From positions 10,521-74,520 of the forward strand of contig CALGGY010000155.1 of the NCBI GenBank assembly GCA_937915785.1: a stretch of DNA of 64,000 nucleotides, given 5' to 3'. The stretch's first letter is position 1, and each line of letters begins with the position of its first letter. The position numbers and the translations under genes are program-made. The notes under the pieces were generated by a model. The model searched no databases. It saw only the letters and a program-made list of their open reading frames with translations, and was not told where the DNA came from. The stretch is from an uncultured Bacteroidales bacterium. GTDB taxonomy: Bacteria > Bacteroidota > Bacteroidia > Bacteroidales > P3. This document shows positions 1 through 8,805 of the stretch, in pieces.

Positions 1-374
1 ATATCCACCACTCGGCATTCCAAACTCAACGGTGACTCTTCGATAATCGGGGCTGCCACTTTCTGCGCTGCAGAAGGAGTCAGTTTCATCGCCGAGAACT
101 TGTCCACATCCCTCCCCGATTTCACGCCGCACCAGTCAGTGGCAAAAGCCAGAGTCTCGGTTACTAAATTTACTACAAACTCTCCGCTCTCCTTTATAAG
201 CTCGTGCGAAAAGCGCGATTTACGCAACGAAATATAACACATCGGAGGCTCGGTATTTATCGTTCCCACCCATGCCACGGTTACAATATCTTTCCTGCCG
301 TCAAGCTTGCCGCAACTAACCATAACCACAGGCATCGGATACAAAAGTGTTCCGGGTTTGAAAGGCTCTTTCAT
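1..374 (-). CDS. Flavin reductase family protein (partial)
   Basis: The reading frame starts at an ATG at 374 and stays open to the left edge, so only the first 124 or so residues are visible. The protein begins MKEPFKPGTLLYPMPVVMVS and continues with VTVAWVGTINTEPPMCYISL and an HELIKESGEFVVNLV stretch. This is the pattern of the FMN-binding split-barrel flavin reductase / flavoredoxin family, in which the Thr/Ser- and Gly-rich first strands bind FMN. Physiological substrate cannot be told. It lies in the same direction as the T9SS operon, 78 bases after gldN, but a hairpin sits between them, so it is probably a separate unit. The missing C-terminal part lies outside the window. Confidence 0.75.
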   Translation of the reverse strand, partial: MKEPFKPGTLLYPMPVVMVSCGKLDGRKDIVTVAWVGTINTEPPMCYISLRKSRFSHELIKESGEFVVNLVTETLAFATDWCGVKSGRDVDKFSAMKLTPSAAQKVAAPIIEESPLSLECRVVD

Positions 375-388
375 ACTAACAGTGCTAT

Positions 389-424
389 AAAAAAGCGACG
401 GGGCAAATTCAACATTTGTCCCGC
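389..424 (-). terminator. Probable terminator of the T9SS operon
   Basis: On the minus strand, 29 bases after the gldN stop, an imperfect GC-rich stem (GCGGGACAAA with TTTGCCCCGTCGC) is followed by six T residues. It fits a rho-independent terminator between gldN and the flavin reductase gene. One internal mismatch lowers certainty. Confidence 0.5.
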
Positions 425-452
425 CACATAATTCCTTATAGAGTTTACAATA

Positions 453-1388
453 TTAATATTCCCACATATCAATCTCAAGATTGAATATGCGATTTTCAAT
501 TTCTTCGCTGGCGAGCAGAGCGTCCTCACCTGTCAGATAGTCGCTGATGGAGCGGTTGTAGCGGTTCGACTCCCTAACAACGTAGCTGCTGAAATAACGG
601 GTGATGAAAATATCATCATACGAACGCTCGGTAACTTCGTTGTAGTCGTCATAAGCACGCTGTTTCACAAGCACGTTGCGCACTCTGGGGTCGTTCATGG
701 GTATCCAGCCCATGTCCACAAGTTGGAAAGCAGCCTCGCCCTCGTCATCATCGGCCGATGCGCGCAAGGGCTTCGGATACATAAGCGACAGACCTATGAT
801 ACGCACATTTTGACGGGCATCCTGTCTGTTCAGGTACCAGTATTCTTTCAGCTTTATTTGAGTGATGTTGTCCTCGCTGATTTCTACGGCAATGTTGGTG
901 TCGCGCTCTTCACGCACTTCGTCGGTTTCCTCGCCGGTTTCGGGGTCGGTCCAATACAGCGTTATACGGTCCCTACGTGTCGAAGCACCTTTTGCGCGCA
1001 TTGCTGCATAGTCGATAGGGATTTTGAAATCTTCGCTCTCGTAAACCTGAATATCACCTCTTTCAACGGCTTCCATAATGGTCATAGCCAGATTTTTACG
1101 GCCCTGGGCATCATTAGCGTCGGCCTGTTCTTTGGTGGGATAGTAGAAAAATTCGTTGAACTTCTCTCTGAAATTGATAATACGCCATATAACGCATTCC
1201 CAAGCCACATCGGCTTCGCGAACAAAAGCGTATTCAACAGCCTTACGGCCGGTGTTGGTGGTTGCCTCGTAGAAATTGGCAAAGTTGTTCTCCTCTTCGG
1301 CCGGTGCAGTAACCACATTTTGTGCCTGCAGCGACAAAGCCATCACCGAAAGAAGGCTTATACCGAAACATAAAGCAATTTTTTTCAT
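453..1388 (-). CDS. gldN: Type IX secretion system protein GldN (PorN)
   Basis: GldN/PorN is a periplasmic T9SS component that, with the lipoprotein GldK, forms rings below the outer membrane and contacts the GldM periplasmic shaft. The 311-residue protein has a Sec signal peptide (residues 1-22, ending SLQAQ) and a mature part typical in length for the family, with motifs such as the early READVAWECVIWRIINFREK segment. It is the last gene of porP-gldK-gldL-gldM-gldN, 40 bases after gldM. Identity rests on family motifs and on exact gene order. GldO is a close paralogue in some species, but the operon position favours GldN. Confidence 0.95.
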   Translation of the reverse strand: MKKIALCFGISLLSVMALSLQAQNVVTAPAEEENNFANFYEATTNTGRKAVEYAFVREADVAWECVIWRIINFREKFNEFFYYPTKEQADANDAQGRKNLAMTIMEAVERGDIQVYESEDFKIPIDYAAMRAKGASTRRDRITLYWTDPETGEETDEVREERDTNIAVEISEDNITQIKLKEYWYLNRQDARQNVRIIGLSLMYPKPLRASADDDEGEAAFQLVDMGWIPMNDPRVRNVLVKQRAYDDYNEVTERSYDDIFITRYFSSYVVRESNRYNRSISDYLTGEDALLASEEIENRIFNLEIDMWEY

Positions 1389-1428
1389 CTCTATAAGTAT
1401 TTGATAGGTTTCCCTATGGTTAATATTC

Positions 1429-3099
1429 TTATTTTATTCTGAATGCACTTTCCAGAGTTTCGCTTCTACCATCAGGCAACCTCACTTCCACGTCGGTTAT
1501 CATCACGCGCTGGCCTTTTCTGGCCTGTTTGATGATACTCTGAGCTTCGGGATTGATGGTATTGCCGGTGATATTCTTTTCGTTGGCACCTACGGCAATG
1601 GTGAACTGACGCACTGTCAGAGGCGGAACTTTGAAAACGAAATCCTCGGGGAAAGTTGCCCTGAGCTTACCGGCATTGGCCAGCTCGTCTTTTGTAACTT
1701 TTTTGCTCGAAAGGTTTCCAACCTTAAGCACTGGTGTGGGTATCTTACGGGTTTTGTACTTGAATTCACCCATACGGCGGGTCTGACCATCGATTTTGGC
1801 AGAAACCACAATGGTAACTTCACGTTCCAGACGTGCCAACTTTACAGAGTAGTTTCCACCGCCTTGCGAAGTAATAGTACCAGACGAAATAGTTGCAGAA
1901 ATATCTTTGGCAGGAATACCCGGTACCGAGATGGAGACGGGGTTTTCAACTCCCACGTAGAATATGTTCATGTTGGTGAGCGAAACCACGGCGGCAGGTT
2001 TTCCAACGGTGTATTCGCCGCTGAAAGGATAAGCAACATCTTCACCGTTGGCCGCTTTCACATACACGTTACCTTGATATTTGTGAAGGCCCTCGGCGCC
2101 GGAACCGGTTGTCCATGTTATGGAACCGTTGGTGTCGGTGCTTTCTATATGCGCACCGTTTACTTCAGCTTTCAGCTTGGCTTTCGAATCGTAAGCGGCA
2201 ACGAAAATATCTGCTTCGAACTGCGAGCCCTGCATAATGTAGTTGGATTTTGGCACCACGCGAGCTGCCACCTTGTCGAACTTGAAGTCATCGGCATTAA
2301 CAGCTTTGTACAAGTTGTTGGCAATATCGAACTCCGCATTCATCACATCGGATGTTATCCTGGTAAGCAGAATAATATCTGCAATAGGGATATTGCTTTC
2401 AAAAGTGTGACGTTCCCAGCAACCTTTCATGTTTTTGCCATGCACGTTGAGGGTAAACTCCTCGCCTTCCACTTCCAAACCGGGGAAAGCCACCGAGTCG
2501 AAACCGGCTTTCTTCACCGATTCGGAAACTTTGGCCTTATACTCCTCAATTTTCTTGCGGATCTGCACAGAGCGCAACTCCTCGTTAGCGGGGTTAAATT
2601 CGCCACCGCCCAAGAAATGGTTTTGTGCTGCTGCATCGGCGCTGGACTGTTGCATAAAACCAACACCCACTTTGCGTACAACGCCACGTACAAGATTTAT
2701 ATCCACCTTGCCGTCGCTGCCTATAAAGTTAACGGTAACTTTGTCGCCATTGCCGGCGGTATCTACACTTGCCTTTTTCTCCAGTTGTCCGATAAAGTCG
2801 TATTTCATGCTGTCGATAAACATACGAAGTTCGTCGGAATAAGTCCTTACTTCTTTGGCAACATCGTAATATTCGCCTACTTTGTCGGGGTTTGTTAGAG
2901 CAAATTGTTCAAATTTATTGTATGTGTCGGCCACCTTGGTCTGTATAGTGAAGCTCGAAGCGTCCATTGTGTCGGACACCGTAACAAAGCTGTTGAGCAG
3001 CATTGCCGAAACGTTCAGTGCCAACAGGGCCAAGTACACGAGGTACATCATTCCTATCATCTTCTGCCGCGGGGTCTCCGGGCAATTTGTAGCACCCAT
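1429..3099 (-). CDS. gldM: Type IX secretion system motor protein GldM (PorM)
   Basis: GldM is the inner-membrane-anchored periplasmic shaft of the T9SS motor; with GldL it converts proton-motive force into movement that powers secretion (and gliding in gliding species). The 556-residue protein has a short cytoplasmic N-terminus, one membrane helix at about residues 16-38 (MYLVYLALLALNVSAMLL) and a long periplasmic part that in known structures forms four domains. Length is typical (about 510-560). The start MGATNCPETPRQ matches the conserved family N-terminus. The gene lies 64 bases after gldL and 40 before gldN. Confidence 0.96.
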   Translation of the reverse strand: MGATNCPETPRQKMIGMMYLVYLALLALNVSAMLLNSFVTVSDTMDASSFTIQTKVADTYNKFEQFALTNPDKVGEYYDVAKEVRTYSDELRMFIDSMKYDFIGQLEKKASVDTAGNGDKVTVNFIGSDGKVDINLVRGVVRKVGVGFMQQSSADAAAQNHFLGGGEFNPANEELRSVQIRKKIEEYKAKVSESVKKAGFDSVAFPGLEVEGEEFTLNVHGKNMKGCWERHTFESNIPIADIILLTRITSDVMNAEFDIANNLYKAVNADDFKFDKVAARVVPKSNYIMQGSQFEADIFVAAYDSKAKLKAEVNGAHIESTDTNGSITWTTGSGAEGLHKYQGNVYVKAANGEDVAYPFSGEYTVGKPAAVVSLTNMNIFYVGVENPVSISVPGIPAKDISATISSGTITSQGGGNYSVKLARLEREVTIVVSAKIDGQTRRMGEFKYKTRKIPTPVLKVGNLSSKKVTKDELANAGKLRATFPEDFVFKVPPLTVRQFTIAVGANEKNITGNTINPEAQSIIKQARKGQRVMITDVEVRLPDGRSETLESAFRIK

Positions 3100-3163
3100 A
3101 TTGTATCCTTATTTAAATTTCTTACTTGCGTAAATTTTATTTATTAAAAGATTGTTTGTGGCA

Positions 3164-4207
3164 TTAGATGCGGGTCTGCATTGCAGCCAGCATATTGCCA
3201 TAAACTTGGTTGAGTTCCGATACTTTTCTCGACAGTGCGTCAACCTGCTCTTTGTAGCGGAGCACATCGTCGGCGGAGGTTGCGAAATTAACAACCAGTT
3301 CTTGGATGCGGTCTTGTACTTCTTTGGTAGCCTGCAGCTGAGTGGATGAATTCTGCAGCTGCATTTCATACATTGCGTTGATAGAAGCAAGGCTTGATGC
3401 CATTTTCTTCAGCTCGTCGGCGTACGAAACGTCGTCTGACGAGAGGCTCTGTGCGGTTTCTCTGTATATCGACGAGAGGTTGTCCACAGCGCTTGTGGCA
3501 TCTTGTATGCTCTTGAGATATTCTTCCGAAACGCCGGCATTGACGCTGACATTTTCGGCGGTACGGCGATAAGCTTCCGACAGGCTGTTGGCCGATTCGG
3601 CAGCGCCGCTGATATTTTTCATGAGGTTTTCGTTGGCGGCAACCACCGAAGTGGCTTCGCCAATGGTGTTGGTGGTTTCGGCAAGTCGCTGCATACCTTT
3701 ACCAAGGCTTTCGATAAGTTCGGGACCGATTTTTGCATCGTCGAGCATCTTGTCGAGCTGCTGCGACACCGGGTCGTTGTTGATAACCAATGTGCCGCCG
3801 CCCTGTATGTTGAGTCCGCCAGTACCTTCCACATGAGCTCCGCCACCGTGTGCGGGAGAAGCTGGTGTTTGAATCATAACTGGGTTGCCATCCTCGTCGA
3901 GCACGGGGTTGCCGTCTTCGTCGATTTGCATCTGCAGGCCTTTGCTTTCGCCGTCGCTTTCTTTAACTCCGGCAAGTTCGGGGTACACCAGACTCCAGTC
4001 GTATTCAACGTGCAGAGGTTCGAAAGCCGAGAACAGAAATATGATAGCCTCGGTACTCATACCTACCACAATCATAAGGTCGGCACCTGCCCAGTGCATG
4101 ATCTTAAACATAGCTCCCACGATTACGACAGCTGCGCCAATACCGTAGAGTTTACCCATAAAGGCTTTGTAGCCCTTGCTTCGTACTAAATTATCTATAA
4201 AGCTCAT
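3164..4207 (-). CDS. gldL: Type IX secretion system motor protein GldL (PorL)
   Basis: GldL is the inner-membrane proton-channel subunit of the T9SS motor and surrounds the GldM helices. Two membrane segments are visible, residues about 20-38 and 43-61. The second carries Glu53 (in VGMSTEAIIFLFSAFEP), matching the conserved membrane glutamate needed for proton coupling. The rest is cytoplasmic: an acidic linker with a near-duplicated EDGNPVLDEDGNPVM motif, a Gly/His-rich stretch (AHGGGAHVEG) and a long coiled-coil-like alpha-helical tail (residues about 150-345). At 347 residues it is longer than many GldL proteins. The start MSFIDNLVRSKGYKAFMGK fits the family. Confidence 0.95.
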   Translation of the reverse strand: MSFIDNLVRSKGYKAFMGKLYGIGAAVVIVGAMFKIMHWAGADLMIVVGMSTEAIIFLFSAFEPLHVEYDWSLVYPELAGVKESDGESKGLQMQIDEDGNPVLDEDGNPVMIQTPASPAHGGGAHVEGTGGLNIQGGGTLVINNDPVSQQLDKMLDDAKIGPELIESLGKGMQRLAETTNTIGEATSVVAANENLMKNISGAAESANSLSEAYRRTAENVSVNAGVSEEYLKSIQDATSAVDNLSSIYRETAQSLSSDDVSYADELKKMASSLASINAMYEMQLQNSSTQLQATKEVQDRIQELVVNFATSADDVLRYKEQVDALSRKVSELNQVYGNMLAAMQTRI

Positions 4208-4270
4208 GATGAAAGATTTTGTGTGTTTTTGTTATGTTAATTGTGTTTTTGTTTCTGTGTTCTATTGATA

Positions 4271-5632
4271 TCAATATACGTTGGATGCGGATTTCAGGTT
4301 GTCGCCTTTCACACGTCCGAGGTACGACTGTACACAACGGAAACCGATATACGATTTGGCTGTATCCTGATATTCGTATGTTCTAGTCTGCACTTGGATG
4401 AAATATTTCTGGTCTTTCCACGAACCGCCGCGAACCACTTTGCGTTTCATAGCCTTGTCGTCGTCGTCGGCCGCGTTGTATTGGTATGACATGGCAAGGT
4501 TGTTACCCACGGTGTACATTGATTCGTTGTAGGCGTCTTCGCACCATTCGGCTACGTTGCCCGACATATCGTAGAGGCCGAAGTCGTTGGGAGCGTAGTG
4601 CCCCACCATCAGGGTTTTCACGCCGCCGTCGTCGTCGAAAGCGCCGCGAAGGGGCTGGTAGTTAGCCAAGAAACAGCCGTTGCCGTTGCGGATATAGGGA
4701 CCGCCCCAAGGATACGACATGTTGGACATGCCGCCACGGGCTGCCCATTCCCACTCAGCCTCGGAGGGCAGACGGAAATCGCACATCTGTGCGTAGCCTA
4801 TGCTCGACAAGTAATTGTTGAGGTATTGCGAACGCCACACGCAGAAGGCTTTGGCCTGCACCCAGCTAACACCTACAACAGGGTAGTTGTCGTATGCCGG
4901 CGAAGTGAAATACTGGCGTGTGAAGTCCTCGTTGTTGGAGTATGTGTAGTCGTGCATCCAGCAGAGAGTGTCGGGATAAACGTTCACCACTTCCTTTTTG
5001 ATGAATTGGCTACGGTTGTTGAGGCCTTTCGGACGGTTGGCGAACATAGAACCTTTGAGGTCGCCTTTGTTGGAGGCAACACCTTCCTCTTTTTTGGAAG
5101 CCTCTTTATAGTCTATCCAATAATATTCGTAGTTCAGTTTGGCGGGGTCGATGTCTCTCTTGCGGTAGAAACGGTCTTTCTCGGCCAGATACATGGGCTC
5201 GAGGGCCTCGCGAGATTCCTGATCGTCCCAGCTTATTTTTGTTTTGTTGTTCAACAGAGCCGGTTCGATAGGTTCGCCGTACTGGTCTTCTTCGATAAGA
5301 TAACCTTCAACACCGGCTTCTCCAAGCAGTCTGCGGGCTATGGAGTCCCTCACATAGTAAACAAACTGACGGTACTCGTTGTTTGTGATTTCTGTTTCGT
5401 CCATGAAGAAAGAGACAACCTGAACGGTGCGTTCGGGTGTGGTTACGCCATAGATATTGTCTTGGTTTCCACCACCCATGATGAAGTTTCCTTGTTCAAC
5501 AAAAATCATACCGGCAAGGTCCATATCCTCGAAAACGGGACGGTCGGTAACCCCTGTCAGTTCACCTTTGTTGCTTGAGCCACAGCTCCAAAGCAGAGCG
5601 GCTCCGCCGAGCAATAAAAACAACTTTTTCAT
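4271..5632 (-). CDS. gldK: Type IX secretion system lipoprotein GldK (PorK)
   Basis: GldK/PorK is an outer-membrane-anchored lipoprotein that forms large periplasmic rings with GldN. An upstream in-frame Met at 5656 exists, but the Met at 5632 gives a clean lipoprotein signal (MKKLFLLLGGAALLWSC, lipidated Cys17), so I use 5632. The mature part is a formylglycine-generating-enzyme/sulfatase-modifying fold with the family hallmarks: an N-terminal GNFIMGGG, a central VGVSWVQAKAFCVWRSQYLN, RLPSEAEWEWAARGG, DMSGNVAEWCEDAY, VVRGGSWKD and a final IGFRCV. It lies 93 bases after porP and 63 before gldL. Confidence 0.95.
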   Translation of the reverse strand: MKKLFLLLGGAALLWSCGSSNKGELTGVTDRPVFEDMDLAGMIFVEQGNFIMGGGNQDNIYGVTTPERTVQVVSFFMDETEITNNEYRQFVYYVRDSIARRLLGEAGVEGYLIEEDQYGEPIEPALLNNKTKISWDDQESREALEPMYLAEKDRFYRKRDIDPAKLNYEYYWIDYKEASKKEEGVASNKGDLKGSMFANRPKGLNNRSQFIKKEVVNVYPDTLCWMHDYTYSNNEDFTRQYFTSPAYDNYPVVGVSWVQAKAFCVWRSQYLNNYLSSIGYAQMCDFRLPSEAEWEWAARGGMSNMSYPWGGPYIRNGNGCFLANYQPLRGAFDDDGGVKTLMVGHYAPNDFGLYDMSGNVAEWCEDAYNESMYTVGNNLAMSYQYNAADDDDKAMKRKVVRGGSWKDQKYFIQVQTRTYEYQDTAKSYIGFRCVQSYLGRVKGDNLKSASNVY

Positions 5633-5725
5633 ATCATTAAAGTTTTTTATGTTCATAACTGTCTTTATTTTCCTATTGTGTTTAATGTGGTTTTTACGAT
5701 GTTTTTGTTTTTTGGTTACGATTTA

Positions 5726-6751
5726 TCACATAAAATAAATCGAATTGATGTAGCTTGAAGGTATTTTTTTCTTCGGTACGATTTTGAAGCAGTACTTCAG
5801 ATAGAGTTCGATAGTACCTTTACTGCGTGCCGATTTGTATGTTCCGAGTTTTGAAGTGGTGATGTCGTATGCCAGACCTATGCGGAAGTTTTTCCAGTTC
5901 ACGCCTGTGAGTATCGACACTGCGTCTTGTATGCGGTAGCTGGCGCCGAGCCAGAAAGTGTTCTGGTACAGGAGCAGGCACGAAACGTCGAGCTGCAGGG
6001 TTGCAAAATCGGCGGTTTTTATGAGCAGCGAGGGCAACAGGTGGTAGCTCTGGTCGTAGAATTCGTAGTCATAGCCAGCGAAAGCGTAAATGCTTCGGGC
6101 ATTTTTGTAGTTCAGAACAGAGCTTTCGGAACCGAGCAGGTTTTTGGCCGACAAGCCAAGATACAGTCTGCCAGGTTCGGTATAATACACGCCTACAGCT
6201 GCATCTATAACCATATCGGACTCGGTTTTGCGCGACTGCAGAAGCGGGTCGTTGTCCATGTCTTGGTCTATAGGATTGTTGATATCGCCTGTAAGTCCGC
6301 CATATCCCACTAGGTTGGCGTAATCCAGATTGCCGCTGGAGAGGCTTGCCTCAACACCTATGGCAAGGCTTCCGCGCGAGGTGAAAAAGCGGTAGGCGTA
6401 GTCGAGACCGATATTGATTGCGTTGTAGTAGCCCAGTTTGTTTGTAAGCACGGACAGTCCTATGCCGCCATGAAGGAAATTTACAGGCATGTCGAAGGAG
6501 AACAGTATGTTTTGTGGTGTTGAGCCTTCGGAAATACTGCCGCCCGGCGATGTCAGAGCAAGGCCCATCCACTGGTTGCGGTACAAACCGGAAAAACAGA
6601 TGGAGCCGACACTTCCCGCATAGGCAGGGTTGTACGACAGCCTGTTGAACATATATTGTGAGAATTGGGCTTGTTGTTGGGCAAAACCGATGTGCGAAAT
6701 CGCCATAATCATCACAAAAACTGATACTTTTTTAAACAATCCGTTTTTCAT
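5726..6751 (-). CDS. porP: PorP/SprF family type IX secretion membrane protein
   Basis: First gene of the T9SS operon. PorP/SprF proteins are predicted outer-membrane beta-barrels; some SprF members cooperate with a linked SprB-type adhesin, while PorP is part of the core porPKLMN locus in Porphyromonas. The 341-residue protein has a Sec signal (ends SHIGFAQ) followed by the family's hallmark QAQFSQYMFNRLSYNPAYAGS at residues about 27-47, then alternating amphipathic strands typical of a barrel. No large adhesin gene is adjacent, which favours the core PorP role over an SprF role. A promoter box lies about 100 bases upstream. Confidence 0.92.
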   Translation of the reverse strand: MKNGLFKKVSVFVMIMAISHIGFAQQQAQFSQYMFNRLSYNPAYAGSVGSICFSGLYRNQWMGLALTSPGGSISEGSTPQNILFSFDMPVNFLHGGIGLSVLTNKLGYYNAINIGLDYAYRFFTSRGSLAIGVEASLSSGNLDYANLVGYGGLTGDINNPIDQDMDNDPLLQSRKTESDMVIDAAVGVYYTEPGRLYLGLSAKNLLGSESSVLNYKNARSIYAFAGYDYEFYDQSYHLLPSLLIKTADFATLQLDVSCLLLYQNTFWLGASYRIQDAVSILTGVNWKNFRIGLAYDITTSKLGTYKSARSKGTIELYLKYCFKIVPKKKIPSSYINSIYFM

Positions 6752-6850
6752 GGTTATGCCTATTATTATTTTACAAACATTTCATTATCAATCATATAAA
6801 CAGCTTTATCCTATTAACAACTGCTTTTTTTCCGTATAAAATACAACCTG

Positions 6851-6858
6851 CAAAGATA
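6851..6858 (-). promoter_or_regulatory. Predicted -7 promoter box for the T9SS operon
   Basis: On the minus strand TATCTTTG matches the Bacteroidetes sigma-ABfr -7 consensus TAnnTTTG, about 93 bases upstream of porP. No convincing -33 TTTG is visible. It would drive porP through gldN. Confidence 0.55.
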
Positions 6859-6934
6859 GCAATTATTGTCCAATTAACCTAATAATTTGGCATTTTTTTT
6901 GCTTTTTTTTTCAACAAATCTGAATTTCAGCATC

Positions 6935-7708
6935 TTAGTCATTGCAGTTATATTCTGTTGTTACAGTATATTGTGGGTATTTTGCTTTGATATGGGTCTC
7001 AAAATTGTCAACGCCTTCTGTCATTTGTATTTCTATCCTTATAGTATCGGTGTCGTTAATTATTTTTGCGTTGTTTGCTATGTTGGGATTCATTTCTTTG
7101 AGGATGTCTTCGGCGCGGTCGGTGTTTTCTATGTTGTAGATGTACAGTTTCGAGCTTTTGAAGGCAATCTGTTCAGTTTTTTTTTCTGTTGTGCGGGTGT
7201 TTTTAGGTGATTTGGCTTGGGCAACATTGGTTTCGCCATCGGAGCTTTGTTTTGGCAGTTCTATTCCTAACTTGACGAGCAGTAGTATGCTGTCGTTTAG
7301 GTCGTTCGAAATATTATCCTGATTGCTCCAGAAGGGTTCGGCTTCATCGGGCAGTGTTGTTATAAGCACGTGGGTTACTCCTTTGCGCTTGGTAAGGCCT
7401 ATTCTGTCGGCGGCAATGCCGGCCAAATCTACGATATTGCGTCGAGGGCAGCGGTCGTTCACCTTCACGATAACCCATTTTTTTGTTATTGTATCGGCAA
7501 CAAAAAGGAATGTTCCCAATTTGATGTTTCTGTGTGCGGCCGTATATTTCTTATGTGTGAACCGCTCGCCACTTGAGGTTTTTCTGTTTTCGAACTTATG
7601 ATGATAACGCGTGGCTATTTGGCGCTGATTTACAATATCTTGAGAAAAGGCCACTGCACATAGCGACAATAGGATTAAGGTTAGAATTGTTGTTTTCCTT
7701 TTAAGCAT
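6935..7708 (-). CDS. rlpA: RlpA-like double-psi beta-barrel exported protein
   Basis: A 257-residue exported protein. The frame extends upstream to 7843, but that part lies over the pta terminator; the Met at 7708 starts a good signal peptide (MLKRKTTILTLILLSLCAVAFSQ). Residues about 25-115 form an RlpA-like double-psi beta-barrel: ATRYHHKFENRKTSSGERF, the KLGTFLFVAD strand, and VIVKVNDRCPRRNIVDLAGIAADRIGL, the family's VKVNDRGPF-type signature with Cys in place of Gly. RlpA proteins are septal-ring glycan-cleaving or peptidoglycan-binding proteins. The C-terminal 75 residues (IYNIENTDRAEDIL onward) could be a small sensor-like or SPOR-like domain, but I cannot identify it. Confidence 0.8.
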   Translation of the reverse strand: MLKRKTTILTLILLSLCAVAFSQDIVNQRQIATRYHHKFENRKTSSGERFTHKKYTAAHRNIKLGTFLFVADTITKKWVIVKVNDRCPRRNIVDLAGIAADRIGLTKRKGVTHVLITTLPDEAEPFWSNQDNISNDLNDSILLLVKLGIELPKQSSDGETNVAQAKSPKNTRTTEKKTEQIAFKSSKLYIYNIENTDRAEDILKEMNPNIANNAKIINDTDTIRIEIQMTEGVDNFETHIKAKYPQYTVTTEYNCND

Positions 7709-7730
7709 AGATTGTTTTTTGGTTATACAA

Positions 7731-7758
7731 AAAGCAGAGAAGGGCTTTTGGCCCTTCT
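7731..7758 (-). terminator. Rho-independent terminator after pta
   Basis: On the minus strand the perfect 8-bp stem AGAAGGGC/GCCCTTCT with a 5-base loop is followed by a T-rich run (CTGCTTTTTG). It lies 22 bases after the pta stop and just before rlpA. Confidence 0.75.
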
Positions 7759-7779
7759 GATGCTTGATATTTGTTGCGG

Positions 7780-8781
7780 TTATTTGCCGCAGGCTTGTGT
7801 TGCTGTGATGGACACCACATTTACGATATCTTCCACGGAGCATCCGCGCGAGAGGTCGTTGATAGGAGCTGCCATACCTTGCATGATGGGTCCTATGGCT
7901 TCGGCTTCGGCGAATTGCTGAACGAGTTTGTAAGCGATATTGCCCACTTCGAGCGAGGGAAACACCAGCACATTGGCCTTGCCTGCCACAGGACTGCCGG
8001 GGGCTTTGGAGGCACCCACCTTAGGAACAATGGCTGCGTCGGCTTGCAGTTCGCCGTCGATAACAAGGTCAGGGTTCATCTCTTTGGCAATGCGGGTGGC
8101 GTTCACCACTTTGTCAACGAGCTCGTGTTTGGCGGAGCCTTTGGTGGAGAAGCTGAGCATGGCAATGCGAGGGTCGATGCCGGCTATGTTTTTGGCTGTT
8201 TGTGCTGTTACCACGGCTATTTGTGCCAGTTTGTTCTCGTCCGTATTGGGATCAGCTGCGCAGTCGGCGAATACCATGATGCCGTCGTCGCCCCATTTTT
8301 TGTCTTTAAACACCATAATGAAAGCACCGGAAACCACGCTGATGCCGGGCAGGGTTTTCACTATCTGGAAAGCGGGACGCAGCACGTCGCCAGTGGCGTT
8401 GCGGGCTCCGGCCACTTCGCCGTCGGCTTCTTTATTTTTTATAAGGAGTGTGCCGAGGTAGAGAGGGTCTTCCACCAGTTTCATGGCTTCGGGCATCTGC
8501 ATGCCTTTGCTTTTGCGTATCTCGCACAGCATTTGGGCGTAGAATTCCTTTTTTGGGTTGTTTTTGGGGTCGATGATGGTGGCTTGGCCGATGTTTTTGA
8601 GTCCCCATTCGGCGGCCAGTTTTTTTATTTCCTGCTCGTTGCCGAGAAGTATGAGTTTAGCTATTCCTTCCTGCAGAATGATATCGGCAGCTTTAAGGGT
8701 GCGCTCTTCGTTGCCTTCGGGCAGAACGATGCATTTTCCGGCGGCTTTTGCCGTTGCTTTGATTTTTGACATTAAGTCCAT
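7780..8781 (-). CDS. pta: Phosphate acetyltransferase
   Basis: Pta interconverts acetyl-CoA + phosphate and acetyl phosphate + CoA in the cytoplasm; with acetate kinase it yields ATP and acetate in fermentation. At 333 residues this is the short, single-domain Pta (no N-terminal CobQ-like domain). Family motifs include GKCIVLPEGNEERTL near the N-terminus, DGEVAGARNATGDVLRPAFQ, MLSFSTKGSAKHE (active-site region), DGELQADAAIVP and NVLVFPSLEVGNIAYKLVQ. The downstream acetate kinase gene often found beside pta is absent; the neighbours are an rlpA-like gene and a secreted protease. It begins 24 bases after the protease gene, so the two may be cotranscribed. Confidence 0.95.
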   Translation of the reverse strand: MDLMSKIKATAKAAGKCIVLPEGNEERTLKAADIILQEGIAKLILLGNEQEIKKLAAEWGLKNIGQATIIDPKNNPKKEFYAQMLCEIRKSKGMQMPEAMKLVEDPLYLGTLLIKNKEADGEVAGARNATGDVLRPAFQIVKTLPGISVVSGAFIMVFKDKKWGDDGIMVFADCAADPNTDENKLAQIAVVTAQTAKNIAGIDPRIAMLSFSTKGSAKHELVDKVVNATRIAKEMNPDLVIDGELQADAAIVPKVGASKAPGSPVAGKANVLVFPSLEVGNIAYKLVQQFAEAEAIGPIMQGMAAPINDLSRGCSVEDIVNVVSITATQACGK

Positions 8782-8805
8782 AACTCTCTGTTTTTTTTTG
8801 AATTA

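Noticed and set aside
204..431. A plus-strand frame of 75 codons at the left edge
   Set aside because: It is antisense to the flavin reductase start and the terminator and has no supporting features.
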